A DNA stretch of 64,000 nt from Hyphomicrobiales bacterium (GTDB taxonomy: Bacteria; Pseudomonadota; Alphaproteobacteria; Rhizobiales; Rhizobiaceae), in assembly GCA_900473745.1 (NCBI GenBank), contig UCMW01000004.1, positions 124,001-188,000 on the forward strand. Reading direction: 5' to 3'. Under the pieces are notes generated by a model. That model ran no database searches and was not told where the DNA came from. It was given only the letters and a program-made list of their open reading frames with translations. The position numbers and the translations under genes were made by a program. Positions 38,412 through 47,270 of this stretch are shown here, piece after piece. Each line of letters starts with the position of its first letter. Position 1 is the stretch's first letter.

Positions 38412-39770
38412 TCACACAGTCCGGATATAGGCGTCGTATTCGACGTCGGTCACCCGCAGCGAGAACTCCGAGAGTTCCTGATACTTGCAGGCGGAATAGA
38501 GGCTGCGATATTTCGGCCCGAGCGCCGCATAAGCGAAGCTCGACTTGGCGAAACGCTGCAACGCATAGTCCCAGTTTGTCGGCAGCGGTTCGTGGCTCAC
38601 CGCATGGTCGTCGCCGGAGATCGCGCCGCCGGGCGAGAGCTTTTCCTTCATGCCGGCGAGGGCTGCCGACAGGATCATGGCGAGAACCAGATAGGGATTG
38701 GTGTCCGACCCGGCAACGCGATGTTCGATGCGGGTGGCAGGCTTCGACGCGGTGATCACGCGCACGGCCGCGGACCGGTTGTCGAAGCCCCAGGACGCAT
38801 AGGTCGGCGCGTGTTCGGAGGGGCGCAGGCGGCGATAGGAATTCTGGTGTGGCGCAAAGATCGCCATGCTCTCGCCCATGCTTTCCAAGAGGCCACCGAC
38901 CGAATGGAACAGCGCGTCCGAGGGGCCATCCTCGCCGACATAAATGTTCTCGCCCTTCTCGTTGAGAACGGAGAAATGCACATGCATGCCGCTGCCGGCC
39001 TGCATGCCGTAGGGCTTGGCCATGAAGGTCGCGTCAAGGTCGTTGGCACGGGCGACGCCCTTGACGATGCGCTTGAGCAGCACGGCATAGTCGGCCGCCG
39101 CCAGCGCATCCGGAACGTGGTTGAGGTTGATTTCGTACTGGCCTGGGCCATTTTCACGCAGCGTCGTGTCGGCCGGGACATTCTGGGCGCGGGCAGCTGT
39201 CGAGATGCCGTGGAAGACCTCCTCGAAGTCCTGCAGTTCGGAGATCGACAGAACCTGCGTCTGGCCGGTGTGCCAGCGACCGTCTCGTGTATTCGGCGGA
39301 CGCACCGGGTCGAGTGCCGAGCGCACCGGATCGATCAGGTAGAATTCCAGTTCGGTGGCAACGACGGGCGTCAGCTTCGCCGCCTTGAAGCGATCGAGCA
39401 CATGGCCCAGCACCTGGCGCGGGTCGGCGTAGAAACTCTCGCCTTCCTGGGTGTGCATCTGCAAGAGCACCTGCGCGGTCGGACGCGAGAGCCAGGTGAC
39501 GCGGGAGAGCGTGCCGGGGACGGGAAAACAGATGCCGTCAGGATCGCCCGTACCTTCGGCAAGGCCTGCAGCATTCACGTCACGGCCCCAGACGTCGAGA
39601 GCATAAACCGAGCGCGGCATGGCCATGCCCTTGGTCAAGACATCGATGGCGCGCTCCCGCGGAATCCACTTGCCGCGCGGCACGCCGTTCACGTCGATGA
39701 CGAATGCTTCGAGTACTTCAATATCGGGATTTGCCGCGAAGAATTCGCGGGCCTCTTCGGCCATGTCCAT
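38412..39770 (-). CDS. puuA: Gamma-glutamylpolyamine synthetase (glutamine-synthetase family)
   Basis: A 452-residue enzyme of the glutamine-synthetase fold. Conserved elements are ELEFYLID, NGPGQYEINLNH, GSGMHVHFS, NRSAAVRVI and RIEHRVAGSDTNPYLVLA. The context beside puuB and aguB, and the divergence from nitrogen-assimilating GlnA, identify it as the ligase joining glutamate to putrescine or another amine. The start at 39770 is followed by a second ATG two codons on; neither has a strong ribosome site. It is the first gene of the operon. A 14-bp palindrome lies about 200 bases upstream. Confidence 0.88.
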   Translation of the reverse strand: MDMAEEAREFFAANPDIEVLEAFVIDVNGVPRGKWIPRERAIDVLTKGMAMPRSVYALDVWGRDVNAAGLAEGTGDPDGICFPVPGTLSRVTWLSRPTAQVLLQMHTQEGESFYADPRQVLGHVLDRFKAAKLTPVVATELEFYLIDPVRSALDPVRPPNTRDGRWHTGQTQVLSISELQDFEEVFHGISTAARAQNVPADTTLRENGPGQYEINLNHVPDALAAADYAVLLKRIVKGVARANDLDATFMAKPYGMQAGSGMHVHFSVLNEKGENIYVGEDGPSDALFHSVGGLLESMGESMAIFAPHQNSYRRLRPSEHAPTYASWGFDNRSAAVRVITASKPATRIEHRVAGSDTNPYLVLAMILSAALAGMKEKLSPGGAISGDDHAVSHEPLPTNWDYALQRFAKSSFAYAALGPKYRSLYSACKYQELSEFSLRVTDVEYDAYIRTV

Positions 39771-39966
39771 GGGTCACCGTGTGGCTGATGTCGTTCGGGT
39801 TCGATGCGCGCGATAAAGCGCGGGCGGATTTCAATCCGCTAACGATAGACGCTTTTCGCGTTATGGATCAAACACCGGCGCATGCCACTGCCCGTCTCTT
39901 CCTGATCCCTCGGCCTGACGCATGTTGGAAATGCGTCTGCTCTCCGACCTGTTTCCGTTGCGAAAC

Positions 39967-39980
39967 AATTTGATCAAATT
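39967..39980. promoter_or_regulatory. 14-bp perfect palindrome upstream of puuA
   Basis: AATTTGATCAAATT is a perfect palindrome in the 282-bp gap 39771-40052 between dadA and puuA, about 200 bases before the puuA start. A related ATGGATCAAAC lies nearby at about 39862. It could be an operator for a polyamine regulator, but no regulator gene is adjacent. The rest of the gap shows no gene. Confidence 0.45.
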
Positions 39981-40007
39981 ATGGGTTCTGACTACCACCT
40001 CAGCGTC

Positions 40008-40036
40008 AAAAAGGCCAGCCCCCAGTGAAGGGGGCC
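40008..40036 (-). terminator. Terminator of dadA
   Basis: Read on the minus strand, GCCCCC (40035-40030) pairs with GGGGGC (40023-40018) around TTCACT, followed by TGGCC and TTTTT. It lies 17 bases beyond the dadA stop, separating it from puuA. Confidence 0.72.
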
Positions 40037-40052
40037 AGCTGTGTGTCGTTGA

Positions 40053-41306
40053 TCAGGCGCGAAAGCGCTCAGGGCTCCAGGCCTTGGCGTCGATGAATGT
40101 CTTTTCCCCATCCATCATTTCCCCGATCAGGCGACCCGTTACGGGCCCAAGCGTCAGGCCATGATGCGCATGCCCGAAGGCGAACCACATGCCCTCGTGG
40201 CGCGGTGCCTTGCCAATGACCGGCATCATGTCCGGCGTGCAGGGACGGGCACCCATCCAGGGCTCGGCATCGAGACGGTCGGCGAGCGGGAAGATCTCGC
40301 GCGCCACAGCCTCGGCGCGGGCGAGCTGCACCGGTGACTTCGGCGCATCGCGATTGGCGAATTCCGCACCCGTCGTCAGGCGGATCCCTTTCACCATCGG
40401 TGCCAGGAAATAGCCGCGCTCGGCATCCATGGTCCAGTTGTTGAGGACCGCATTGCCTTCGGGGGCATAGTGCATGTGATAGCCGCGCTTGACGCCAAGC
40501 AGGAAGCGATAGCCGAACTTGGCTGTGACTTCCTCCGACCAGGGGCCGAGGGCCAGCACGACGTCGTCACCCTCGACCATGCCGTCATCCGTCTTCACCT
40601 TCCAGCCGCGGCCGGAGGCGCCGGCCTCGAGTGTCGTCGCATCGCCCTTGACGAAGCGACCGCCGAGCGACTCGAAGTATCGCAGATAAGCCTGGGTCAG
40701 CCCGTGCGGATCAGTGACCGACCAAGGATCGTTCCACTTCAACCCGCCGACGAAATCGCCGCGAATATGCGGCTCTTCCTTGCCGAGGTCCTCACGGCTC
40801 AAGGCGCGGTAGCTGACGCCATATTCGCGTGCCAACCGCTCGGCTTCGGCGAGTTCCGCGTCACGTTTTCCGGTGGTCCGGAAGATTTCCATCCAGCCGT
40901 CCTTGCGGATCAGCTGCTCGGCACTGGCGGCCTGGATCAGGTCCTGATGCTCGCTGATCGAGTTTTCAATCAGCGGCGCATAGGCACGTGCGATGACCTG
41001 GTGCCGGTTCTTGTTCGAATGCCACCAGTAGCGCGACAGGAAGGGCACGAGCTTCAGCATCGCGCTTGCATGATAATGCGCGTCGATCCGGTTGTTGAAA
41101 CCGTAGCGGATCAACATGCCGAGTTGCTGCGGGAAACCATAGGGCACGACGCCCTCGCGCTGGATAAGGCCGGCATTGCCGAAAGAGGTTTCCTCACCGG
41201 CGCCCCGGCGGTCCACCAGCACCACCGAGCGTCCGCGACGGGCGAGATGAATGGCAGTGGAAACGCCGATGATACCGGCGCCGAGCACGATGGTGACCTT
41301 GGACAT
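40053..41306 (-). CDS. dadA: D-amino-acid dehydrogenase (DadA-like)
   Basis: A 417-residue FAD enzyme that oxidises D-amino acids to 2-oxo acids and passes electrons to the respiratory chain. The FAD site is IVLGAGIIGVSTAIHLARRG, followed by ETSFGNAGLIQREGVVP, and the C-terminal block PWMGARPCTPDMMPVIGKAP ... GHAHHGLTLGPVTGRLIGEM is typical. The start at 41306 (MSKVTIVLG) fits the Rossmann opening; the longer frame would put 42 unrelated residues in front. An alternative is a related D-hydroxyproline or glycine-type oxidase, which cannot be excluded by eye. It is divergent from the DUF454 gene. Confidence 0.85.
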   Translation of the reverse strand: MSKVTIVLGAGIIGVSTAIHLARRGRSVVLVDRRGAGEETSFGNAGLIQREGVVPYGFPQQLGMLIRYGFNNRIDAHYHASAMLKLVPFLSRYWWHSNKNRHQVIARAYAPLIENSISEHQDLIQAASAEQLIRKDGWMEIFRTTGKRDAELAEAERLAREYGVSYRALSREDLGKEEPHIRGDFVGGLKWNDPWSVTDPHGLTQAYLRYFESLGGRFVKGDATTLEAGASGRGWKVKTDDGMVEGDDVVLALGPWSEEVTAKFGYRFLLGVKRGYHMHYAPEGNAVLNNWTMDAERGYFLAPMVKGIRLTTGAEFANRDAPKSPVQLARAEAVAREIFPLADRLDAEPWMGARPCTPDMMPVIGKAPRHEGMWFAFGHAHHGLTLGPVTGRLIGEMMDGEKTFIDAKAWSPERFRA

Positions 41307-41472
41307 GAAAGCTGAATTCCTGACGATGGGGATTGCCGAGCAAGGATGCATTCCGGCCTGTTGCGGCGCAAACGAAAAATCGCCGCATTTGCCGCAATCC
41401 TCAAAATCCTTGGCAGATCCGAATCGTGCCATATCTCCGGTGGACGCGATGGCCGCCAGCGAAGGGAACTAG

Positions 41473-41835
41473 ATGCGCCTCCTCATTCTTGCCGCCGCCT
41501 GGTTGATGGTGGCGATCGGCGTCATCGGTGTCTTCCTGCCGGTGCTGCCGACGACACCCTTCATGATCCTGGCCGCCGCCCTCTTCGCCCGGTCCTCACC
41601 GCGTTTCGAGCAATGGCTGATCGAGCATCCGCGCTACGGCCAGCCGCTCATAGACTGGCGCAGGGAAGGCGCGATATCGCAAAGGGCCAAGATTGCCTCG
41701 GTCTCGCTGATGGCTATGAGCTACGGCATCGTGGTCTTCTTCGGACCGCCGCAACTTTGGCTGAAGCTGCTGATCGGTGCAATTCTTCTTGCCTGTGCAG
41801 CATTTGTCCTCACCAGGCCCGCACCAGGCCGGTAA
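41473..41835 (+). CDS. YbaN-family (DUF454) inner-membrane protein
   Basis: A 120-residue protein with three or four helices. The opening WLMVAIGVIGVFLPVLPTTPFMILAAALFARSSPRFEQWL and the following HPRYGQPLIDWRREGAIS are the DUF454 signature. Function is unknown. The ribosome site GAAGGGA lies eight bases before the ATG. It is convergent with the membrane protein at 41863, 27 bases away. Confidence 0.9.
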   Translation: MRLLILAAAWLMVAIGVIGVFLPVLPTTPFMILAAALFARSSPRFEQWLIEHPRYGQPLIDWRREGAISQRAKIASVSLMAMSYGIVVFFGPPQLWLKLLIGAILLACAAFVLTRPAPGR

Positions 41836-41862
41836 TGGCGCTGGGCTCGCGGGCATAGTTGG

Positions 41863-42195
41863 TCAGCACAGGGTGAGCCAGAACACGCCGGAATAGGTGA
41901 CGAGCGTCGAGACGATGGCGGCGACATGCGCCGCACTTGCGATCTGGGGCAGGGTATCCGACGACATGGCTTTCATCGGCAGCGTCCTCCTGCCAAACCA
42001 GTAGAGCCACGAAAGCAGCGCCAGAACGGACACGACGATTGCCCCGAGCAGCCATCTGAGCCCCGATGTCGGGCCGAGCGCCACCTGGTCCCAGCCCAGG
42101 CGGCATCCTGTGGCCTGCAGCCCGTAGAGCAGCAGAAAGGCAGCGGCCCAGACGATGAAACCGGCAAGGATCAGGACGAAGGATGAGACACGCAT
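41863..42195 (-). CDS. Small membrane protein of the oxidase cluster
   Basis: A 110-residue protein with three predicted helices (about 5-25, 45-67 and 85-108). I recognise no motif for haem, copper or quinone binding. It starts one base after the stop of the subunit I/III gene on the same strand, so it is the last gene of the oxidase operon and may be an accessory subunit comparable to subunit IV of other haem-copper oxidases. This is inferred from position, size and topology only. Confidence 0.65.
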   Translation of the reverse strand: MRVSSFVLILAGFIVWAAAFLLLYGLQATGCRLGWDQVALGPTSGLRWLLGAIVVSVLALLSWLYWFGRRTLPMKAMSSDTLPQIASAAHVAAIVSTLVTYSGVFWLTLC

Positions 42196-42196
42196 C

Positions 42197-44722
42197 TCAG
42201 CGACCTCCCGAGCCGGTCAGGCTTTGCAGGACAAACGGAAAGGCGAGGCCGACGAGACCGGTCACCGCCGTGTAGTCATGCCAGAGGCTTCCGATCCGCA
42301 AATCGAGCCGCCGTTGCATCGAAATGTAGCCACCGTGCCACCGCCACAGACCATAGCCCGCAAGCACCGCGCCGATGCCCGCATGGAGCGTGACATAGGC
42401 GGCGACGGCGAAGGCAGAAGCCAGCGCCGCATGGCTCGTCGGCGCCGGGAGCGACGTCAGGAGCACCGACAGAGCAGCGACCGTAATCAGATGCGCACTA
42501 AGAGTGAATGCCAGGCCCAAAGCCGTCCGTCCGGCTCGGCCATCCGACAGCCGTGCGGAGAGCGCTGCCCCCACCAGGGTGATGGCGGCCAGGATGGAGG
42601 GGCCGGCAAAGGTGAAGCCGAGTTCCGGTGGCGGCCAGTTCGGAGCCGATAGCCAGAGGAAGAGGGCTCCGAAGATCAGGGAGGTGTAGAGTGTGGCGTC
42701 TGCTGCGAGAGCAAAGACGACGGCCCACCAGGACGGCGGCTGGTCCACCTGCTGATGATGCGGCGCGCTTTCTCCACGACCGACCTCCAATGGTCCGATG
42801 TCCTGCTTCAGACCCGTCGACGGCGTCCAGAGGAAGAAGAGAACGACGACAGCGAGGAGTGCGATCGGTGTCGCCCAATAGAGTTTGGCGAGCAGGCTGG
42901 CAAAGAAGCAAGCTGTCGCAATTGCCGTCCACAGGGGCAGATAGGTAGGACGCGGCAGGACGACGACATGATCGAGGCGTCCCGTCACCATGTCGACGGT
43001 CAGCGTCTCCATCCATCCGTTGCGCATGAAACCGAGATAGCCGCGGCCGGCTGCCATTTTCGGCCCCAGCACGCGCGGCTCCAGCGCGTCGGCCCGGTCT
43101 TCGACATGGGGAAGCGAGCCGAAATTGTAGGAGGGTGGCGGCGTGGGCGTTGCCCATTCGAGCGTTCCCGCCTTCCAGGGATCGCGACGGAAGGGGCGGC
43201 CGTAGCGAACCAGCATGATCAGGTCGAGGGCAACAAGGGCAAAGCCGATCGTCATGACGAAGCCGCCGATGGAAGAGAGGAAATTCAACACCTCCCAGCC
43301 GGCTTCCTGCGGATATTCGAACACCCGTCGCGGCATGCCGCGCAGTCCCGTCAGATGCATGGCGAAGAAGGTGACGTTGAAGCCGATGAAGACCAGCCAG
43401 AATGCCGGTTTCGACAGGTGCTGCACCGGCTGCCGGCCGGTGATGTGCGGTAGCCAGTAATAGGCGGCCGCCATCATCGGAAAGACGAAGCCGCCGACCA
43501 GGACGTAATGCAGGTGAGCGACCACGAAATGCGTGTCATGGGCCTGCCAGTCGAAGGGCACCATGGCGAGCATCACGCCTGTCAGTCCACCGAGCACGAA
43601 GACGAAGAAGAAGCCGAAGACATGCAGCATCGGGATCGAGAGCTGCGGTCGCCCATGCGCGATGGTCGCGAGCCAGGCGAAGATCTGGATGCCCGTCGGG
43701 ATAGCGACCAGCGCGCTTGCCGCGGAGAAGAAGGAGAGCGCCACATGCGGAATGCCCACCGTATACATGTGGTGCACCCAGAGCCCGAAGGAGAGGAAGG
43801 CCATGGCGACGATCGCCGCCACGATCAGGCCGTAACCTTCGAGCCGTGTGCGGGACAGCGCCGGAATGATGGTCGAGAGAGCACCGGCCGCCGGCAGGAA
43901 GATGATGTAGACTTCCGGATGCCCGAACAGCCAGAAGAGATGCTGCCACAGAAGCGGATCGCCGCCGCGCGTTGGGTCGAAGAAGGGCAGGTCGAAGGCC
44001 CGCTCCACTTCCAAGAGGATGGAGCCGAGGATCAGCGGCGGAAAGCCGATCAGCATCATGGCGGCGACCACCAGCATGTACCAGGCGAAGATCGGCATGC
44101 GGGTCAGCGACATGCCAGGCGCCCGAAGCTTCAGGATGGTGACCATGATCTCGATTGCAGCAGACAGTGCCGAAATCTCGACGAAGGTGATGCCGAGCAG
44201 CCAGACATCGGCATTGATGCCTGGCGAATAGGGCCGCGACGAGAGCGGCGTATACATGAACCAGCCGCCGTCGGGCGCAATGCCGAAGATGAGTGCCGCG
44301 ACGAGGAAGGAGCCGCCGAAGAGGTAACACCAGTAGCCATAGGCGGACATCCGCGGAAAAGCGAGGTCGCGCGCGCCGAGCATCTTGGGCAGGAGGTAGA
44401 TCGCCAGCCCCTCAAAGAAGGGGATGGCGAAGAGGAACATCATGATGACGCCATGCATGGTGAAGACCTGCGCATATTGGGCGGCATCGAGGAAGGTGCT
44501 GTTGGTCGAGGCGAGCTGGGTGCGGATCAGCATGGCGAGAATGCCGCCAATGGCGAAGAAGACGAGGGCGGTGACCATGAACCGGATGCCGACGACAGTG
44601 TGATTGACCGCAGAGAGGCGGGTCAATCCTCGCCCCGATCCCCAGACCGCGTCCAGCTGGTGATGCAGCCGGATCGCCGATCCCGGGGTCTCGAAACCGG
44701 TTTCGGGCGTCTTGTCCGTCAT
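42197..44722 (-). CDS. ctaD: Haem-copper oxidase subunit I fused to subunit III
   Basis: An 841-residue membrane protein. Residues about 25-540 are subunit I: the CuB/cross-link motif GHPEVY with the proton-path Glu, HHMYTVG, and HFVVAHLHYVLVGG with haem ligands are all present, so this is an active A1-type oxygen reductase. Residues about 600-841 hold further helices, including DATLYTSLIFGALFLW and AAYVTLHAGIGAVLAGYGLWRWHGGY, which match subunit III. The gene's start overlaps the subunit II stop by four bases (ATGA). The cluster is subunit II, this fusion, then the small membrane protein. Confidence 0.93.
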   Translation of the reverse strand: MTDKTPETGFETPGSAIRLHHQLDAVWGSGRGLTRLSAVNHTVVGIRFMVTALVFFAIGGILAMLIRTQLASTNSTFLDAAQYAQVFTMHGVIMMFLFAIPFFEGLAIYLLPKMLGARDLAFPRMSAYGYWCYLFGGSFLVAALIFGIAPDGGWFMYTPLSSRPYSPGINADVWLLGITFVEISALSAAIEIMVTILKLRAPGMSLTRMPIFAWYMLVVAAMMLIGFPPLILGSILLEVERAFDLPFFDPTRGGDPLLWQHLFWLFGHPEVYIIFLPAAGALSTIIPALSRTRLEGYGLIVAAIVAMAFLSFGLWVHHMYTVGIPHVALSFFSAASALVAIPTGIQIFAWLATIAHGRPQLSIPMLHVFGFFFVFVLGGLTGVMLAMVPFDWQAHDTHFVVAHLHYVLVGGFVFPMMAAAYYWLPHITGRQPVQHLSKPAFWLVFIGFNVTFFAMHLTGLRGMPRRVFEYPQEAGWEVLNFLSSIGGFVMTIGFALVALDLIMLVRYGRPFRRDPWKAGTLEWATPTPPPSYNFGSLPHVEDRADALEPRVLGPKMAAGRGYLGFMRNGWMETLTVDMVTGRLDHVVVLPRPTYLPLWTAIATACFFASLLAKLYWATPIALLAVVVLFFLWTPSTGLKQDIGPLEVGRGESAPHHQQVDQPPSWWAVVFALAADATLYTSLIFGALFLWLSAPNWPPPELGFTFAGPSILAAITLVGAALSARLSDGRAGRTALGLAFTLSAHLITVAALSVLLTSLPAPTSHAALASAFAVAAYVTLHAGIGAVLAGYGLWRWHGGYISMQRRLDLRIGSLWHDYTAVTGLVGLAFPFVLQSLTGSGGR

Positions 44723-45417
44723 GGTGCAGGCCCCTCCGCCGTCAATGCAGTCAATCTTTGCCGATAGGTCTCCGGCGGGTGGGCCTCGATCGTGAAGCGC
44801 ATGCCGGTATGGCCGGTGCCGCAATATTCCGCGCAGATGCCGCCGTAGCGCCCGGGCATATCGGCCTTGATCCGGAGCACGGTGGTGTGGCCGGGCACGG
44901 CGTCGATCTTGCCCGCGAGGCGCGGGATCCAGAAACTGTGCACGACATCAGCGCTGGTCACCCTCACTTCCACGACGCCACCGGCGGGAATATGCAGCGT
45001 CTCCGAGGTCGACACGTCGGCGGCGAGATCGGGATAGCGGAAGTCCCAGCGCCACATGGCGCCTCTCGCCTCGACGCGGGCTATCACGGGTTCATTCTGC
45101 CAGGCGCCGATCAGATATTCGCCCTGCGCCATGCCATAGGTCATCAGTGCCATGAGCACCGGAACCGGCAGGAACAGGCCACCGGCGATCATCCAACCCT
45201 TCACCGAGAGACTGCGTCCGAAGCCCGGGCGGAAGAGAACCAGGCCGAAGAGCACGATCACGAGGGTAAGGATCGCGCAGGCGCCGGCCAGCATGACCCA
45301 CCAAAGATTTGCGATCGCGCCGGCATAGGGACCGGCTGGATCGAGCGCAGACAGATCGCCGGAACAGGCGGCAAGAGGTAGAACGATAAATGGTGCGATG
45401 AATGCGCGGTGGAACAT
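44719..45417 (-). CDS. ctaC: Haem-copper oxidase subunit II
   Basis: A 232-residue lipoprotein: the signal ends in the lipobox LAAC (Cys18), then two helices, then a cupredoxin domain. The CuA ligands are visible as His in VVHSFWIPRL and as CAEYCGTGHTGM. The protein ends soon after the CuA site, so there is no fused cytochrome c domain; the oxidase must take electrons from a separate cytochrome. The start at 45417 has GGAG about ten bases upstream. It is the first gene of the operon and faces the DUF2231 gene across 42 bases. Confidence 0.92.
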   Translation of the reverse strand: MFHRAFIAPFIVLPLAACSGDLSALDPAGPYAGAIANLWWVMLAGACAILTLVIVLFGLVLFRPGFGRSLSVKGWMIAGGLFLPVPVLMALMTYGMAQGEYLIGAWQNEPVIARVEARGAMWRWDFRYPDLAADVSTSETLHIPAGGVVEVRVTSADVVHSFWIPRLAGKIDAVPGHTTVLRIKADMPGRYGGICAEYCGTGHTGMRFTIEAHPPETYRQRLTALTAEGPAP

Positions 45418-45459
45418 TCCCCGCACTCCGCGCCTTTTGACCGAAAACGGAGGACTTCC

Positions 45460-45966
45460 ATGGCCGAGACGTCGCAGAGCAGCACGCCCAATCCCGTCAT
45501 CGAGCAGCTGGAAGAAAAGGACAAGGCTTCCGCGATCGCCGTCGCCGGTCACCCGCTGCATGCCATGAGCGTGCATTTCCCCATTGCCCTGGTCTTCGGC
45601 ACGCTTGCCGTCGATGTCTTTTATTGGTGGACGGCCGATCCCTTCTGGCTGCGCGTCGGTTTGTGGACCGCGGGAACAGCCTTCGTTGCAGGCATGGCCG
45701 CCGGCGTCGTCGGAACGTTGGAGCTGCTGCTGGTACCCGGCATTCGTGCCCGCGTCGCGAGCTGGGCGCATGCCATCGCGGCCGTGACCCTGATCTCGGT
45801 CGCAGGTGCCAATTGGGGTCTGAGGCTGCTTGAGCCGGACGCGGTCCTGCCGCATGGTTTGCTGCTGTCGGCTCTGGCAGCCGTTCTGACCGGCATGGCT
45901 GGCTGGCACGGGGGCAAGCTGATCTTCGATCACGGCATCGGCCTCATGGTGTCGCCCAAGGATTGA
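45460..45966 (+). CDS. DUF2231-type membrane protein
   Basis: A 168-residue protein with four helices. The motif GHPLHAMSVHFPIALVFGTLAVDVFYW is the DUF2231 opening with its conserved histidines, and a second pair occurs later (SWAHAIAAVTLISVAGANWGLRL). These proteins often sit beside cytochrome oxidases or haem proteins, and the histidines suggest haem or metal binding, but function is unknown. The start at 45460 has GGAGG. Its last 23 bases overlap the end of the convergent CopD-like gene. Confidence 0.82.
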   Translation: MAETSQSSTPNPVIEQLEEKDKASAIAVAGHPLHAMSVHFPIALVFGTLAVDVFYWWTADPFWLRVGLWTAGTAFVAGMAAGVVGTLELLLVPGIRARVASWAHAIAAVTLISVAGANWGLRLLEPDAVLPHGLLLSALAAVLTGMAGWHGGKLIFDHGIGLMVSPKD

Positions 45967-46444
45967 ATGGATCGAGCAGGCGCTTCAGCCCGCCCGGTTC
46001 CGACATTATCGGCGGAAGGGCGAAGTCCGGCGCCTCCTTGGCGAGAACAAGCACCAGGATGGCGACCACGACGGCACAGCAACTGGCCGTGGCTACAACG
46101 AAGCGCCAGACGGGATAGACTTCGCCTTCGCGAAACAGGCGAATGATCACGAGGCCCGAGAACACGTGGAACATGGCCAGCAGCCCGACAAATGCGAGCT
46201 TCCAGGAAAACCAGGCTGAGAACACGTCGCGAAGGAAGCTGAGCGCGATCCCGGTCGACACCGCGATGAAGGCCGCCGGCGAAATCAAAGCGACGAAAGC
46301 GAAACGCGTCATGCGCTGCATGCGATAGAGCGCGTCGTCATTCTCGACATGCGCCCGCTGCACATAGAGGCTCGGAAGGCTGATGAGGCCCGCCGTCCAG
46401 ATCGCGATCGCTGTGATGTGCACGAACTTGAGCAAGGCGATCAT
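45944..46444 (-). CDS. CopD-like membrane protein
   Basis: A 166-residue protein with four helices. The opening MIALLKFVHITAIAIWTAGLISLPSLYVQRAH and the later MQRMTRFAFVALISPAAFIAVSTGIAL and SWKLAFVGLLAMFHVFSG match the CopD domain of copper-resistance/membrane haem proteins. Its start overlaps the ctaG stop by one base (TGATG), so the two are translated together. A role in copper delivery to the oxidase is plausible from context but not shown by a motif. Confidence 0.8.
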   Translation of the reverse strand: MIALLKFVHITAIAIWTAGLISLPSLYVQRAHVENDDALYRMQRMTRFAFVALISPAAFIAVSTGIALSFLRDVFSAWFSWKLAFVGLLAMFHVFSGLVIIRLFREGEVYPVWRFVVATASCCAVVVAILVLVLAKEAPDFALPPIMSEPGGLKRLLDPFNPWATP

Positions 46445-47190
46445 CAGCGTGGCGCCTTGCTGTCGAAGCTTCGTCCGGCAAAGACGCTGCGCAACCTGAG
46501 AAGTGCTGCGGCGAGATAGGGAAGGGCGGCCGGCACCCACATGAGGAGGCCGCCGAGTTGCTGGTCGGCGAGCGGAGACAGACCGAAGGCATGGGTGCTG
46601 TCCATATGGGCGGCAAAGAGCGGTTCGCGCGAGAAAGTCAGGAGCGCACCCAGCATGCCCATCTGGATCGTCGTGCCGAGCGAAAGGGCAATGGCAGCCC
46701 CTGCCGAACGCCGCGGCGAGAGCATGTCCATCCAGAGCCAGAGCGCCGAGCCAATCAGGCTGAGTTCCATCAGCCAGTAGGCGGCCGGCGAACCGAGCGC
46801 GAAGAGATAGGGACCCGGCGCATGCCAGACCCACATCAGGATCGTATGCACCACGAACGACAGTTGCGCCGGGAGCCGTGGTTTGGGCAACATTTCGCGT
46901 GGGATGGCGAGGATGATGGCCGGCGCCAGCAGCGTCACCAGCACGACGTGATGGGCGACCCGGGCGGAAAAGAGGGCCGATGCAAGCGCACAGAGAGGGG
47001 AGACGAACGCGAGGAGCATCAACAGGAGCGACGCCCAGGCCGCGAGGCGCTGCGGACGGCTTTTCGCGGAGATCATCAGGAAGACAAAGACCGCAGCGAT
47101 GGCTGCCAGCAAGGGCGGATCGAGATTCCAGGTCCCCGAAAGGGATTCGGGCGTCGGTGCGGCCCCGCAATAGATGTCGAGATCCATCAT
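46444..47190 (-). CDS. ctaG: caa3-type oxidase assembly factor CtaG
   Basis: A 248-residue membrane protein of the CtaG family first described for caa3 oxidases of Gram-positive bacteria, unrelated to the Cox11-type CtaG. Seven helices and the conserved segments LAFVSPLCALASALFSARVAHHVVL, PKPRLPAQLSFVVHTILMWVWHAPGPY and PLADQQLGGLLMWVPAALPY are visible; the histidines suggest copper handling during CuB site formation. The start may be 47190 or the next codon. It is the first gene of the ctaG-copD unit and is preceded by a candidate stress promoter. Confidence 0.88.
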   Translation of the reverse strand: MMDLDIYCGAAPTPESLSGTWNLDPPLLAAIAAVFVFLMISAKSRPQRLAAWASLLLMLLAFVSPLCALASALFSARVAHHVVLVTLLAPAIILAIPREMLPKPRLPAQLSFVVHTILMWVWHAPGPYLFALGSPAAYWLMELSLIGSALWLWMDMLSPRRSAGAAIALSLGTTIQMGMLGALLTFSREPLFAAHMDSTHAFGLSPLADQQLGGLLMWVPAALPYLAAALLRLRSVFAGRSFDSKAPR

Positions 47191-47270
47191 CCGCCATCCG
47201 CGTCTGGATGGATGAAATCAAATGCTCGGAACACGTTTTCCCCTTCCGTGGAACCACAGCCTGCGGGCGC

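Noticed and set aside
37236-39788. 850-codon open frame on the plus strand
   Set aside because: Antisense to puuA and puuB, which have complete catalytic motifs; the translation is rich in Arg, Gly and His with no domain.
43508-44767. Plus-strand frame of 419 codons over the oxidase genes
   Set aside because: Antisense shadow of subunits I/III; the translation is highly charged and repetitive.
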